A stretch of DNA of 64,000 nt from Planctomycetota bacterium (GTDB lineage Bacteria > Planctomycetota > PUPC01 > JACPCR01): the NCBI GenBank assembly GCA_016179685.1, contig JACPCR010000110.1, positions 1 through 64,000 on the forward strand, given 5' to 3'. This document shows positions 35,053 to 45,400 of the stretch, piece by piece. The notes beneath the pieces are model-generated. The model did no database searches, was not told the origin of the DNA, and worked only from the letters and a program-made list of their open reading frames with translations. Made by a program: the position numbers and the translations under genes. Within the stretch, counting starts at the first letter, position 1; each line of letters opens with the position of its first letter.

Positions 35053-36150
35053 CTATCGTTGCGACTCCGGGCTCGCCAGGGCCCCGACGATCGCCTCGCG
35101 CTGCCCGCGCACCAAATCACGCCCGTGCGCCACCAGCCGGGCCAGCTCCTCTTTCTCCAGACTCGTCTGCAGCGGGCTCATCTCCACCACGGTCTCGTCC
35201 GTCACCTGCAGGTGCACATAACGCTCACCGAGCCGGTCTCTGACCCGCGCCTGCAGGAGGTCCCGATAGCGCTTGCGGATGATGGGAATGACCTTCGTGC
35301 TGCCCGGAGTGAAATACCGATAGCCTTTCTCCGTGATGACCGAGGCCGATGCATCCACCGAAAGGATCGCGTCGCAGCGGCGCGTCAGAAGCGCCTCGAT
35401 CCCCTGGTTGTCCACTACACCGCCGTCGATCAGCCGGATGACCCTGGCCTTGCTTGTCGAGTCACCATTGCTGCCACGAGGAACGACCTTCAACTCGAAG
35501 GGCACGAGAACGGTCGGGATGGCGCTCGATGCCGCGACGCAGGCGGACACCCGGATGCGGCTCTGCTCCGCCGCCGGCAGCTCATACAGCGGCAGATGGC
35601 CCGAGGCGTCCTGGCTCTCGTCCCCGGAGGCAGCCCGTGAAAAAACAAAGAGGTTGGCCGTTTCCAGGTTCGTCGCGTTGATCAGCAGGCGCGGCCGCTC
35701 TCTCAAGGCCGTCATCCTCTGCCCACCAAAAAACAAGTCATCCAGGGTCTGGGCAAAACCGTCCGTCCGCGTCGTATCCCGTCCGTCGAAAAGATTCTTG
35801 GGCGTGAAAACGTTCCCCAGCGACTCCGTGGCCAGGTTGGTCTGGAGTTTCCCTCCGAAAGAGTCCAGGGGAAGGCCCAATCCGTAATAGGCGGCAATGA
35901 TCGACCCGCCCGATACCGCTGAAATCCAATCGACGCGTTCCAGGAATCCCAGGTCGCTCAGCTCCATCAAGGCGCCGTAGGCCACGCCCGTCGCCCGCAA
36001 CCCGCCCCCGGACAGCGCCAGGCCCACAACCAGACCGTCGCCGTTCAGGTCGTTGGCATCTTGCGCCACCTCGGCCGCCGTCAGGCCGGGTAAGAGGCCA
36101 AACAGGGCCAGAAGGCAAGGAAACGAAAATGAAAGCCGAGGCCGTGCCAT
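35053..36150 (-). CDS. Exported patatin-like phospholipase
   Basis: Ser-Asp dyad lipase expected to cleave acyl esters of membrane lipids. The 365-residue product has a signal peptide (FPCLLALFGLLPGLTA), then the oxyanion loop LALSGGGLRATG near residue 48, nucleophile Ser80 in SAVSGGS (first Gly of GxSxG replaced by Ala, as in other VSGGS patatins), and the catalytic Asp in LIDGGVVDNQG. The ATG at 36150 puts the leader at the N-terminus; an upstream ATG at 36192 or a TTG would extend it. Standing alone, its target lipid is unknown. Confidence 0.85.
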   Translation of the reverse strand: MARPRLSFSFPCLLALFGLLPGLTAAEVAQDANDLNGDGLVVGLALSGGGLRATGVAYGALMELSDLGFLERVDWISAVSGGSIIAAYYGLGLPLDSFGGKLQTNLATESLGNVFTPKNLFDGRDTTRTDGFAQTLDDLFFGGQRMTALRERPRLLINATNLETANLFVFSRAASGDESQDASGHLPLYELPAAEQSRIRVSACVAASSAIPTVLVPFELKVVPRGSNGDSTSKARVIRLIDGGVVDNQGIEALLTRRCDAILSVDASASVITEKGYRYFTPGSTKVIPIIRKRYRDLLQARVRDRLGERYVHLQVTDETVVEMSPLQTSLEKEELARLVAHGRDLVRGQREAIVGALASPESQR

Positions 36151-36246
36151 ATTCTGAGTTGCCTGTACACCGGAATCAGGATCCCCGCTCATGATCTGTT
36201 TATACCGCAAGAGGAGCATGAGGCGCAAGCAGCAAGGGGCCTTTTG

Positions 36247-36314
36247 ACCGCGGATAACGCGGATACCACGGATCAGAGGAAAAAAACCTCCGTGTCATCC
36301 GCGTCATCCGCGGT
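36247..36314. repeat. Dispersed hairpin repeat, copy 1
   Basis: ACCGCGGAT at the left pairs with ATCCGCGGT at the right. The arms contain further CGGATNNCGCGGAT-type repeats, so several registers of pairing are possible. Related copies lie at 36363 and 50219. Confidence 0.7.
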
Positions 36315-36362
36315 TAAGCTCATTCCCTCTTTGACACTCCCACCATCTGAGCCAAACCTTTG

Positions 36363-36427
36363 ACCACGGATAACGCGGATAACGCGGATATGAAGAAAAC
36401 ATCCGTGTGATCCGTGTCATCCACGGT
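36363..36427. repeat. Dispersed hairpin repeat, copy 2
   Basis: ACCACGGAT pairs with ATCCACGGT around inner CGCGGAT/ATCCGTG repeats. It lies 50 bases from copy 1 and is similar over its full length. Between the lipase and acetyltransferase genes nothing else is seen except a partial third arm near 36458. Confidence 0.7.
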
Positions 36428-36510
36428 TTATCTTGTTCTTTCACTTGAAAACGTTTGACCGCGGAGGGCAAGAATGACGCGTAACGGCTATCCCTGCGGA
36501 CAGGAGAGGC

Positions 36511-36516
36511 TATAAT
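36511..36516 (+). promoter_or_regulatory. TATAAT -10 box before the acetyltransferase gene
   Basis: A perfect TATAAT lies 39 bases before the ATG. No good -35 box is found at the usual distance, so an activator may be needed. Confidence 0.4.
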
Positions 36517-36554
36517 CGAGGTTGGGGTGACATTCGTTCTGCGGAGAATCCGTC

Positions 36555-37040
36555 ATGCCCGACATGCTCTGCTCGCTCGTGCGTCTTCCGCCGCTCGCGC
36601 CCCTGCTGGCGGCGCTGAATGGCCAGGGAATCACGATTCGCCGGCCGAATCCCTGGGAGCAATCGATCCTCCGCCAGTTCATCGAGGCGCATTTCTCACG
36701 CAACTGGGCGGAGGAAACTTCCGTGGCGTTCACCCAGAAACCCGTCACTTGCTTCACGGCATGGCAAGCAGACCAGATTCTCGGCTTCGGCGCCTACGAA
36801 TGCACCCGGCGCAACTATTTCGGCCCCACGGGCGTCGCCGAGGCTCATCGCAAGAAAGGGATTGGAAAGGCGCTCTGCCTCGCCTGCCTGCGGGGCCTCC
36901 AAGACCTTGGATACACCTATGCCATCATCGGCGGCGCGGGCCCCGTCGATTTCTATAGGAAAACGGTCGGCGCCATCGTCATCCCCTTCGATGACGGCAA
37001 AGGCATTTACGGCCTCAAGGAGGAGCCGCGGTTGATCTGA
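36555..37040 (+). CDS. GNAT-family N-acetyltransferase
   Basis: The 161-residue cytosolic acetyl-CoA-dependent acetyltransferase has the pyrophosphate-binding motif A HRKKGIGKALCLACL (R-x-x-G-x-G/A form), a preceding beta strand with FGAYECTRRNYFGPTGV, and a late GAGPVDFYRKTVGA segment for the acetyl-CoA pantetheine arm. The acceptor substrate is unknown. It stands alone between hairpin repeats and a short minisatellite. Confidence 0.82.
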   Translation: MPDMLCSLVRLPPLAPLLAALNGQGITIRRPNPWEQSILRQFIEAHFSRNWAEETSVAFTQKPVTCFTAWQADQILGFGAYECTRRNYFGPTGVAEAHRKKGIGKALCLACLRGLQDLGYTYAIIGGAGPVDFYRKTVGAIVIPFDDGKGIYGLKEEPRLI

Positions 37041-37120
37041 TGGTTGATGGTTAATGGCTGATGGTTGATGGTTAACGGGCAATGGCTAATGGGCGATGAG
37101 CAATGGCTGATGGTTGATGG
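37041..37120. repeat. Degenerate minisatellite
   Basis: Repeats of TGATGGTTGATGGTTAATGGC-like units in tandem with drift, between the acetyltransferase and oxidoreductase genes. Confidence 0.65.
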
Positions 37121-37148
37121 TTGTCCCCTGACCCCTTGAACCCTTCCC

Positions 37149-38330
37149 ATGCCTCAAAAGTTCGGAATCGGCATCGTCGGCTGCGGTGGGATATCCTCGT
37201 CCCATATCGAGGCCTACCAGCAGCTCCACGAGCAATGCACCGTCGTTGCCGCCTGCGATCCAGTCGAAGCCAGCGCAGCCCGCGCCGCGGAGCGTTACGG
37301 CATCTCCGTGCGCTACACGGACCACCGCCGGCTGCTCGCAGACGATCGTGTCCACCTGGTCAGCGTGTGCGTGCCCCATTTCCTGCACGCCCCCATCACG
37401 GTGGACGCCGCCCGGGCTGGCAAGCACGTCATCGTCGAGAAGCCCATGGCGCTCACCACGGGCGAGGCCACCGAGATGATCGAAGCCGCTCGCGCCTCCG
37501 GCGTGATGCTGACCGTCGGGTCGGAGCGCATCAACCCGCGGTATCGATTCATCCGTAACCGCGTTCTTCCGGAGATCGGCCGCGTCCGGTTCAGTTGGCT
37601 GACCGATTTCTACTACCGCGACTCGGCCTACTACTCCCGAGGGCCATGGCGCGGCAAATGGGCCAAAGAGGGCGGCGGCATCTTCGCTAACCAGGCCATC
37701 TACACCTGGGACCAGTGGCAGGACCTCCTCGGCGGCGTCGACCTGGCTTACGGCTACTGGACGAACATCCTGCACCCGGAAATCGAGGTCGAGGACATCG
37801 GCTACGGGCTCGTCTTCTTCCACAACGGAAGCCATGGCAAGGCCTTCGCCACCAGCGCCTGCGAGCCCATCGAGAACGGCCAGGGAATTCGCATCCTGGG
37901 CGAGCAGGGGGAGATTGCCACGGACAGCGCCTGGCTCTACCAGCTCGACTTCTCGCTTCAGGACCAGAAGGCCGAGGCCGCTCTTCGACGAGACTTCGCC
38001 CGTGCGGTCGATCCCTCCTACATCGGCCGTTACCAGCACTGGCAAGCCGCGGACTTTTTCGACGCCATCCGATCGGGCCGACAGCCGGTCGTCACCCCGG
38101 AGAGCGCCCGAGAAGCATTGAAGATTCTCAACGGCATCCACTGGCACGGCTGGCTGCACGCGAAGCGATTCCTCGAATGGGCCCGGAGCGTGGACGACTT
38201 CGGCAGATTCAAGGACGCCGCGGAGGCGAAGCACGGCGGTTGGCGCGGCGGCAAACTGGTCCCCAGGCTGCTCGAATTCGTCCGCACCGACTCACGAACC
38301 TTGGACGCGCCGTTTTTGGCACGCGATTGA
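37149..38330 (+). CDS. Gfo/Idh/MocA-family NAD(P)-dependent oxidoreductase
   Basis: The 393-residue sugar or inositol dehydrogenase-like enzyme has an N-terminal Rossmann fold with GIVGCGGISSSHIEAY (dinucleotide-binding GxGxxS), SVCVPHFLHAP, and the family Lys-Pro motif VEKPMAL near residue 99. A C-terminal alpha/beta domain follows, with GGIFANQAIYTWDQW. The last 45 residues (WARSVDDFGRFKDA) are extra compared with short members. The substrate is not deducible. A terminator-like hairpin lies 55 bases after the stop. Confidence 0.9.
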   Translation: MPQKFGIGIVGCGGISSSHIEAYQQLHEQCTVVAACDPVEASAARAAERYGISVRYTDHRRLLADDRVHLVSVCVPHFLHAPITVDAARAGKHVIVEKPMALTTGEATEMIEAARASGVMLTVGSERINPRYRFIRNRVLPEIGRVRFSWLTDFYYRDSAYYSRGPWRGKWAKEGGGIFANQAIYTWDQWQDLLGGVDLAYGYWTNILHPEIEVEDIGYGLVFFHNGSHGKAFATSACEPIENGQGIRILGEQGEIATDSAWLYQLDFSLQDQKAEAALRRDFARAVDPSYIGRYQHWQAADFFDAIRSGRQPVVTPESAREALKILNGIHWHGWLHAKRFLEWARSVDDFGRFKDAAEAKHGGWRGGKLVPRLLEFVRTDSRTLDAPFLARD

Positions 38331-38384
38331 AATTCCGGGAGCGTTAAGCCGGCCCCCGATTGAAAATCGCATGGACTGACTTAG

Positions 38385-38424
38385 AATTTGAGAGGGAGTT
38401 GAGTTCCTTTTCCTCTCGAATTTG
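38385..38424 (+). terminator. Terminator-like hairpin after the oxidoreductase gene
   Basis: AATTTGAGAGG (38385-38395) pairs with CCTCTCGAATT (38412-38422) with one wobble, followed by TGTTG. The segment up to 38659 shows no gene. Confidence 0.45.
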
Positions 38425-38659
38425 TTGACGAGCTTTCGAGAAAAGACCTCATGGCTCAACAGGCAGTTCCTCTTGGGCCGGTATCGTCCGACACCCTTAA
38501 GAGCGGGGAAGCTTCACTCCACCGTGCTGCCGGGATTCTGGGTCCGCCCCTCCTGGATTTGGATGCTCTCCCGGCCCGGCGTGCTCCGGGTTGCCCGCGA
38601 GATGAAAATCCTTTAGCCTTTCTGCCATTCGTTACGATTCTGTCGGGAAGCAATTCAAA

Positions 38660-38977
38660 TCAGCGCAGGACTTCCGCAGGCGCCGGCCCTCGCGTCCACG
38701 GTTTGATCTTTGCAAGCTCCGAGCCCAAAGCCCGTTCCGCGACTTCCGTGTCATAGGCTGCCTGGGCCCGCAACCAATAGCCGCTGGAAAGAGCGAAGAA
38801 ACGACACAGGCGCAGGTCGGTGTCAGCCGTGATCGCACGTTTGCCCGCCACGATGTCACTGATGCGCTGGGCCGGAACACCGATTTCCTTCGCCAGCCGG
38901 TACTGGCTGATCCCCATCGGCCTCAGAAATTCCTCCAACAACAGTTCGCCGGGCGTAATGGGCTTGAGCTTGCGCAT
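38660..38977 (-). CDS. higA: HigA-type antitoxin (XRE family)
   Basis: The 105-residue DNA-binding antitoxin has the family start PITPGELLLEEFLRPMGIS, followed by helix-turn-helix segment QYRLAKEIGVPAQRISDIVAG and the HigA signature RAITADTDLRLCRFFALSSGYWL. It neutralises the toxin encoded eleven bases upstream and is expected to repress the shared promoter. The toxin-first order is typical of higBA. Confidence 0.92.
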   Translation of the reverse strand: MRKLKPITPGELLLEEFLRPMGISQYRLAKEIGVPAQRISDIVAGKRAITADTDLRLCRFFALSSGYWLRAQAAYDTEVAERALGSELAKIKPWTRGPAPAEVLR

Positions 38978-38988
38978 AGGGGCATCCC

Positions 38989-39267
38989 TCAGTGATAGTC
39001 CACGATTTCAACGTCCTCCACCCCGCCGACCGTCCAACCGAAACTTAAGCGGAACTGGTCGTTGACGCGAATGCTGTGCTGTCCTGCGCGATCACCTTTC
39101 AACGCTTCCAGCCGGTTACCGGGCGGCACACGAAGATCGTCCAACCGGTTCGCGATCTCCAGTTGCCGCAGCTTGCGTCGCGCGACGGTCGCGACGCTGA
39201 CGAACCGCTTGACTTGCACGCCTTTTGAAAGAACTCGCGTGTCGGCGCACTTGAAATTCTTGATCAC
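38989..39267 (-). CDS. higB: HigB-type toxin (RelE superfamily mRNA interferase)
   Basis: The 92-residue ribosome-dependent endoribonuclease toxin has KFVSVATVARRKLRQLE-like helices, DLRVPPGNRLEALKGDRAGQHSIRVND, and QFRLSFGWTVGG..VEIVDYH at the C-terminus, the conserved HigB end. The GTG at 39267 is chosen: it starts VIKNFKCADTRVLSKG, matching the family start, and sits seven bases from a -10 box. The longer upstream reading has no family resemblance. Confidence 0.9.
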   Translation of the reverse strand: MIKNFKCADTRVLSKGVQVKRFVSVATVARRKLRQLEIANRLDDLRVPPGNRLEALKGDRAGQHSIRVNDQFRLSFGWTVGGVEDVEIVDYH

Positions 39268-39303
39268 GGACCGAATAGTAACGCATGACGTGACTATCGT
39301 CAA
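39268..39303 (-). promoter_or_regulatory. higBA promoter giving a probable leaderless transcript
   Basis: Minus strand: TTGACG (39298-39303), 17 bases, TACTAT (39275-39280), seven bases, then GTG at 39267. It has the same layout as the two metal-operon promoters. HigA would be expected to bind here. Confidence 0.65.
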
Positions 39304-39495
39304 GCGTGTCCCTTCCACTTGACGCGGAATCCCTGGGACCGGGGATCCTCCTGCGCCATGATTGCATCCCCATTTCCCATCCGTGGTAATGCTCACGGTG
39401 ACTTTCGATGCCTTGATGAATTGAAAATCAATGAAGGAACATTGAAAATGGGACGATCGTGAGTCTTCCGACGAATGCTGACCGGAGGTGGAATA

Positions 39496-42400
39496 TTGTT
39501 GAGAGCACGGACCTATCTTTCCCTGCTCGTCTTGGCGGCCGGGCTTCCGCTAGACTTGGCCGCCGAACCTGCGCCGGACGAACTCGACGAAAGGCTCGGG
39601 ATTGAAGGCACCGGAGCGGATTCGAAGGGTCTGGAGACCCCCTCGGGCCTGCCGGATGAGACGGCTGAGCCCGCGCTCCCGGACCGGGGTCCCTATACGG
39701 TCGAACTCGTCACCTGGGACGATCCCAAGATACCTCTCGACGCCGTCGCCGTGGACCGGCAGTTCGGGCGCGCCCGCACCGTGGCCTACTGGATACCCGA
39801 TATCCGGCTCAACGGTCTCCTGGTGACGCCGCCCGATTCCGAGTTTCTCGAGGATGTCGGGCTCCTCCTGTCGCTGCGTTGCCGCCGGAAGACGGACCTG
39901 GACGACGGCGTGTACGAGTTCAAGCCCGGGAACGCTTCGTTCGAAGTCAAGGGCGACCGGATCGTTCCGCGGACAGAGGCCGTGGTGGTAAACGGGGAAA
40001 CGGTCAAGCTGCGGCTGGTGCCCGTGACCTTCGAATCGACGGACGTGGACCGCACCCGCTGGTTTCCCTTCGGCATGTCCCTCCATGCGGACAATGTGAA
40101 CCTGCTCGAACGGTTCAAGAAGGCCGGGCCGCCCATCGCCGGATCGAGCTTTTACCGCCTCACGCTTTACCTGCCTGCGGGACAGGAATACGTCTCCTCC
40201 TGGTGCAAGTTCCACGTCACCGCGGCCGGGACGATCGAGCCGGGCAACGTGCCCCCGCAGGTCCGCTACAAAGATCGAACCTTCCACAGGATTCAAGAGG
40301 TTCAGGAGATTGCCGAAGGCCGGCCCGCACGATTCGAGATCGATTGTGGGAAGGTCCGGGTCCTCGGCCCCGTCCTCTGGCCGTCCGGCAGCGAGGCGGT
40401 GCTCGCCTTCTCGGCGGAGGCTGGAGATGAAATCCCGGCCGCCACCTTGAAACCGCACGCGGCCCTCGGCGCAGCCGTCCCGTTGCGCTTCGAGGCCTGC
40501 CCGCCGCCCGCCGACCTGGCTGCCCATTTCGCTTCTTCGGGCAGGCCCATCTCCGCTTTTAAGACGCGGATCGATGTCCCCTGGTCCGGCAGTGCGGAGC
40601 TCGCCTTTCATTTCCAGGACTCCGGGAACTCCCGCTCCGTCGTGGTGACCCCCCGCGAGTCCAAGCTCCATCTCTGGACCCGCCAGCAGCGCTCCGCTTA
40701 CCTGGACACGGAGACCATCGAGTGCCGGCTCGTCGCCCTGGGACTGGCGGGCGCTGAGGCCCATCTCGTCCTCCTTGAAGACGGCCGACCCGAATGGATT
40801 CTTGCCCGCATCACCCTGGGGGCGGGGCCCTCCCAGACCCGGTTCATCCACATCCAGCCTGCCGGCATCCATCCCGGCGACTACCGGCTCGTGGCACGGG
40901 CCGCCAGCCACGAGAGCCTGCCGATTCCCCTTTCCATCCGCTCCTCGGCACGCAAGTCCAATCTGCTCATCAGCAACATGACCATCTGCATGGAAGGATG
41001 GGAACAGCCCGACCTGGTCGCGGTGGCCCGGCGGCAGGCTGCCATCGGTTTCGACATGCTGACCTGGGCAGGCACCGGCGGGTCGCTCCGATACGAAACT
41101 CTGGGCACGATGGACCCGGGCTTGACCTCGGCCCTGGTGGAGAGTGGCCTCCCGGCCGATCTGGCGTACGTGCCGGGGAACGAGGAAAAATTCCTCGAGG
41201 AGTGTGTGCGCCAGCGCATCGGGTTCATCGATTATGTTTCCTGGTACAAGCCCTGGTACAACGAGGGCCTGACCTTCCACCACACGTATCCGCCGGACGT
41301 GGACCGATGGATTCGCCGCGAGCAGCTCCTCTTTGGCGCTGCCGCCTCTTTCCCCTCCTACTGGGGCGTCAGTTATACCTGGTTTCCACGCCTCTTCGGT
41401 TACGTGGAGAACGGGGTGGACACGGACATCCACAAGAACGACCGCAACCGGATGTTGAGCGAGGAGCTGGACCGGAAGGGATTCCCGCAGTTAAGCGACG
41501 AGGAGGGCAGATTTGTCGAGGCGCACGCCGCCTCGGAGGACGGGGAGAAACGGCGGAGGGCTGAGGCCCTGGCGCAGCGTCACATCGGTCGCGTCCGCGG
41601 CTACGGTGAGGCCTTTTACGAACACTTCAAACTCTACGCCGAAGGGGTCCGGGAGGTCCGGCCCGACGGCATCGCGGTGGCCTTCGAAAATGCGGGACAC
41701 GACTGCGCGGCCGCGGGCAACTATCTGCCCCTGTTCTACGGCGCGCTCTCCGCCGCAACGATGGAGGCCTACACGGACTTCGGCGACTGGGCGTTCGAGG
41801 CGGCCTTCACCACCGATTGGGTCCGGGCCGCCATGAAGGCCAGGCCCGACCGGCAGCGTCCCTTCTGGCTCGCCGCAGAGCCCAACGCCCCGCCGGCCAT
41901 CCGGTACGGCTACATGCTTCAGGCCATCGGCCGGCGCGTCGAGGGCACCTCCTACCCCTTCTCCGCTTCCTACCCGGATTCCATGGACCGCACCGTCGGC
42001 ACGATTGTCTCGTTTCTCAAGGCCTACGGCGGCGTTCAACCGTTCGTCGAGGTCGAGCCCGACGTCGCGCTGCTCTGCTCCTTCAGTCAGATGGCCTTCG
42101 ACGGGCGTACCTTGTTCGCTTGTCATGCGGCTTACACCGAGCTGGCCCGCGCCCAGTTTGTGCCCCAGTGCATCTACGAGGAAACCATCGAGCGCGGCGG
42201 ACTCCGAGGCTCCGGCATCCGGGTCCTCTTCATCGTGCGACAGGCCGCGCCGCTCCCCCCGAAGGTCCTCGAAGAGATTCTCGCCTTCCAGCAGGCTGGC
42301 GGCCTCGTCGTGGTCGATGCGGCCACGAAAACTCCGATCCCCGGCGCAAGAAGGCTCTCCTTCACGGTCCGCCACATCTGGGAGCCCGACATGGGCGGCT

Positions 42401-45400
42401 TCGAGCAGGCCCACCGCCTGGCCCTCTGGAAACAATACCTCGGCCACCGCGAAGAGATCATCAGCATGCTCCGGGACCGCGTCCGCCCCTTCGCCCAGTC
42501 TGAAGACGAACGCGTCATCACCAGCACCCTCACGGGTGGCAGCGTCCGCTTCGTTTTCGCCGTCAATGACAGTTTCGATCCCGACAAGCCGGAGCAGCAG
42601 CTCCACGTCTTCCACCGCAAGAGGGACGTGCCGCTCGTCTTTCGCGACGGGCGCGCCGCCGTCTACGATCTCGAGACGCTTCAGCCCGTTGGAGGCGAAG
42701 TGACCGACCGCGGTTTGCGCATCAAACTCGACCTCTTCGACCATCCGGGGCTGATCCTGGCCGTTCTGCCCGAGCCCATCGCGGCGATCACCACCGACGC
42801 GCCTCAGGAGGTTTCCCTGGGCGACCGTTTCTTTGCCCGCAGCCGCCTCATCGGCCGGTCCGGCCAGCCCATCGCCGGTCCCACACCCGTGCACTATCGC
42901 TTGCGCAGCCCGAGCGGCCTGGAGCGGGAGAGCCTTTACCGGGCCGCCGGCGTCGATGACCCCGCGGTCTTTCGCCTCGGGCTCAATGACGAGCGGGGCG
43001 AATGGACCCTCGAAGTCACGGATCGAGTCGGCGGGCGTCAAATCCGTGCAGTGGTCCGGGTGTCGAGCCCCTCAGCCGCCCCAACTCTCGCTCGACCTGC
43101 CGGACGCGTCCTGGTCCCACGGGAGGAAGCCACCCGCCGCTTTCTCCAGGACTCGGAGGAAAAATTGGTTGTCCTCGAAGAGAACCAGCAGCGGCTTCGG
43201 CCCCTCGCACATCGGCTCGCCGACGCGCTGAACCAGTCAGGCCGTCCCGCGCGGGTGCTCGAGGTCGACCCCACCTGTTTCGACGAAATTCTTTTGCGGT
43301 GGTATCCCACGGAGCGCGAGAAACGGCAGATGCGCGAAGTCGAAGAATACCGTCTCGTGGGCGCACGGCGCGAGATGTCCACCTACGTGGAGCCCAAGAC
43401 CCGGCGGCATGTGGTCGCCCTCAGCGGTTACGCCAGCATCCCGCCCGATTTTCTGCTCGCTCGACCCGCCATCCTGTTCGGCGGCGGTCGGCTCGCACAA
43501 TCCCTCGATGGCGTCAGCCCTTATCGGCTTTCTCCTCACGATCCTGGCCCCGGCAACGCCGTGCTCAACCTTGTCTTCAGCGCCTTCGAGGCCCGGAAAC
43601 ATGCCCTGGCCATCGTGGCTTCCGATGTGACCGGCTTCGAGGCCGGCATCGAGGAGGCGCTTGCCCTCCTGGCCTCGGATCGCTCGTCGAGGGAACAGTC
43701 GCCCGGGCCCGAGTCCCGGTCCGATACCGCACCCCTCCCTTATCGGCTTTCTCCAGTCGCAAACGGTTATACCGGCATGCCGGCCGCCATTGATGTGGCT
43801 GTTCCGCCGACCGCCCCAGGGTCGTGGCGACAGCCTTCCGAAACACGGGTCTCCATCCGCCATCCGATCTCCGATCTTTTCAAAGGATTTTTCGCCTCGG
43901 TCACCGCGGTGAATCGCAGCGGCGATTTCCTCGTCCAGCCCGGGCACGGCCAGCGCCGGGTCCTCATTGGCCGCGGGGGCAAGGTCCTCGGCGCCATCGA
44001 TTCCCCCAAGGGCATCTTCCGCATTAGCCTTTCCGATGATGCCCAGTGGCTCTACCTCGGCCTCCAGGGCGACGCCAGGTCCGACTGGATGAAGTCGCTC
44101 GACGGCAAGCCGGTGGTCGCCCAATGCTCTCCGAACGGCATCCTTCGAGCCGTTTCCATCCTCTGCCCCAATCCGGGCAACGACTATGCCTTCGGCCAGA
44201 TTTCCGACAAGACCGATTTCTTCGTCGTTGCGCCCGACAGCCAGACGTTGTTCACGACCCGCGAGGGCGGCCTGACCGTCGGGCCGCTCGGGGGGCCCTA
44301 TCGCCTCTACAACCACAGTCCGCATTTCCGCGACTTTCACGAGACGCATTCTCCGGACTGGCCGAACGGCATGGCGCTCAGCGCCGACGGCAAGACCCTC
44401 GCCATGAGCTGCTGGGCGCACCCCACGGCTAACAGCATGGGCGGCCCCCTCTTCATGTGTGCCGTATCCACCGAAATCCTCGCCCTCGATACTCAGGCCC
44501 TTCATCCCGTCTGGACCATCGTCCCCAAAAACGTGACGGCGTGGGAGCAGGCGCCTTTCCACGGCTGCATCTCGGTCAATCCGGACGCATCGAGAGTGGC
44601 CTACGTCGATGCCCGGCATCAGCTTGGGGTCGTCGACCGGTCCGGCAAGACGATATGGACAGCCTCATGGCAGACGGGCAAGCCGGACAGCAATCTGCGA
44701 TACCCGCCTCAGCGGATCGAAATGAGCGATGATGGACGGACGGTTCTCGCTCTTTACCCCGATCTCGACATGGCCGTGGTGGCCCGCGAGGGCTCTGAGA
44801 CCAGAGTCGTCCGGCCCCTCCCGACCGGTGCCGGGCTCGCCCCGGACGGCCGACTGATTTTTTCCACGCGGTCAGGCGACCTGGAGTTTTTCTCCGACTC
44901 GGGAGAGCTTGTCGGAAAGAAAAAACTGCCTCGGGGCGAGGCGGCCCTGCACTCGCTTGGACCCCACGGCTTCGCCCTCGCGTACGGAGACGGCAGCGTG
45001 GCTCGCTGGAACTGGGACGCCCAGCCGGTTTTCGAGATTCCGGCCGAACAGGTCGCCGCACCTCGGGCCGGTCCGCTCCTGCCGGGCCCCGACTTCCGGA
45101 TCGTGACGGCTCTGCCCACCTGGCCCGTTCCGACTCTCGAAATTCTCAAGAAGCACGCCTCCGCCACACTCAAAGCCAAAGGAGACCCTGCCCTGCCGCT
45201 TGCCGTACCAGCTTCTCCCCACACGTTCAATATCCACCTGGCCTATCGCAAGTCCGAGGACAATCCTCCGTTTTCCGTGGTCCTTTCGGATGGCCGGCAG
45301 CGCGAGGAGTTCCATCTCGACCTTCCCGCCGCTCACGGCCGCACCCAGGACATCGCCTGGCCGGGCCGCAAGCGTCCCCTCCGAGTCGAATGCAAGGCCG

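Noticed and set aside
37086..38234. 382-codon minus-strand open frame opposite the oxidoreductase
   Set aside because: Shadow of the Gfo/Idh/MocA gene, which has the Rossmann and EKP motifs.
39550..41433. 627-codon minus-strand open frame opposite the giant exported protein
   Set aside because: No recognisable domain; the plus-strand frame has a ribosome site, signal peptide and coherent domains.
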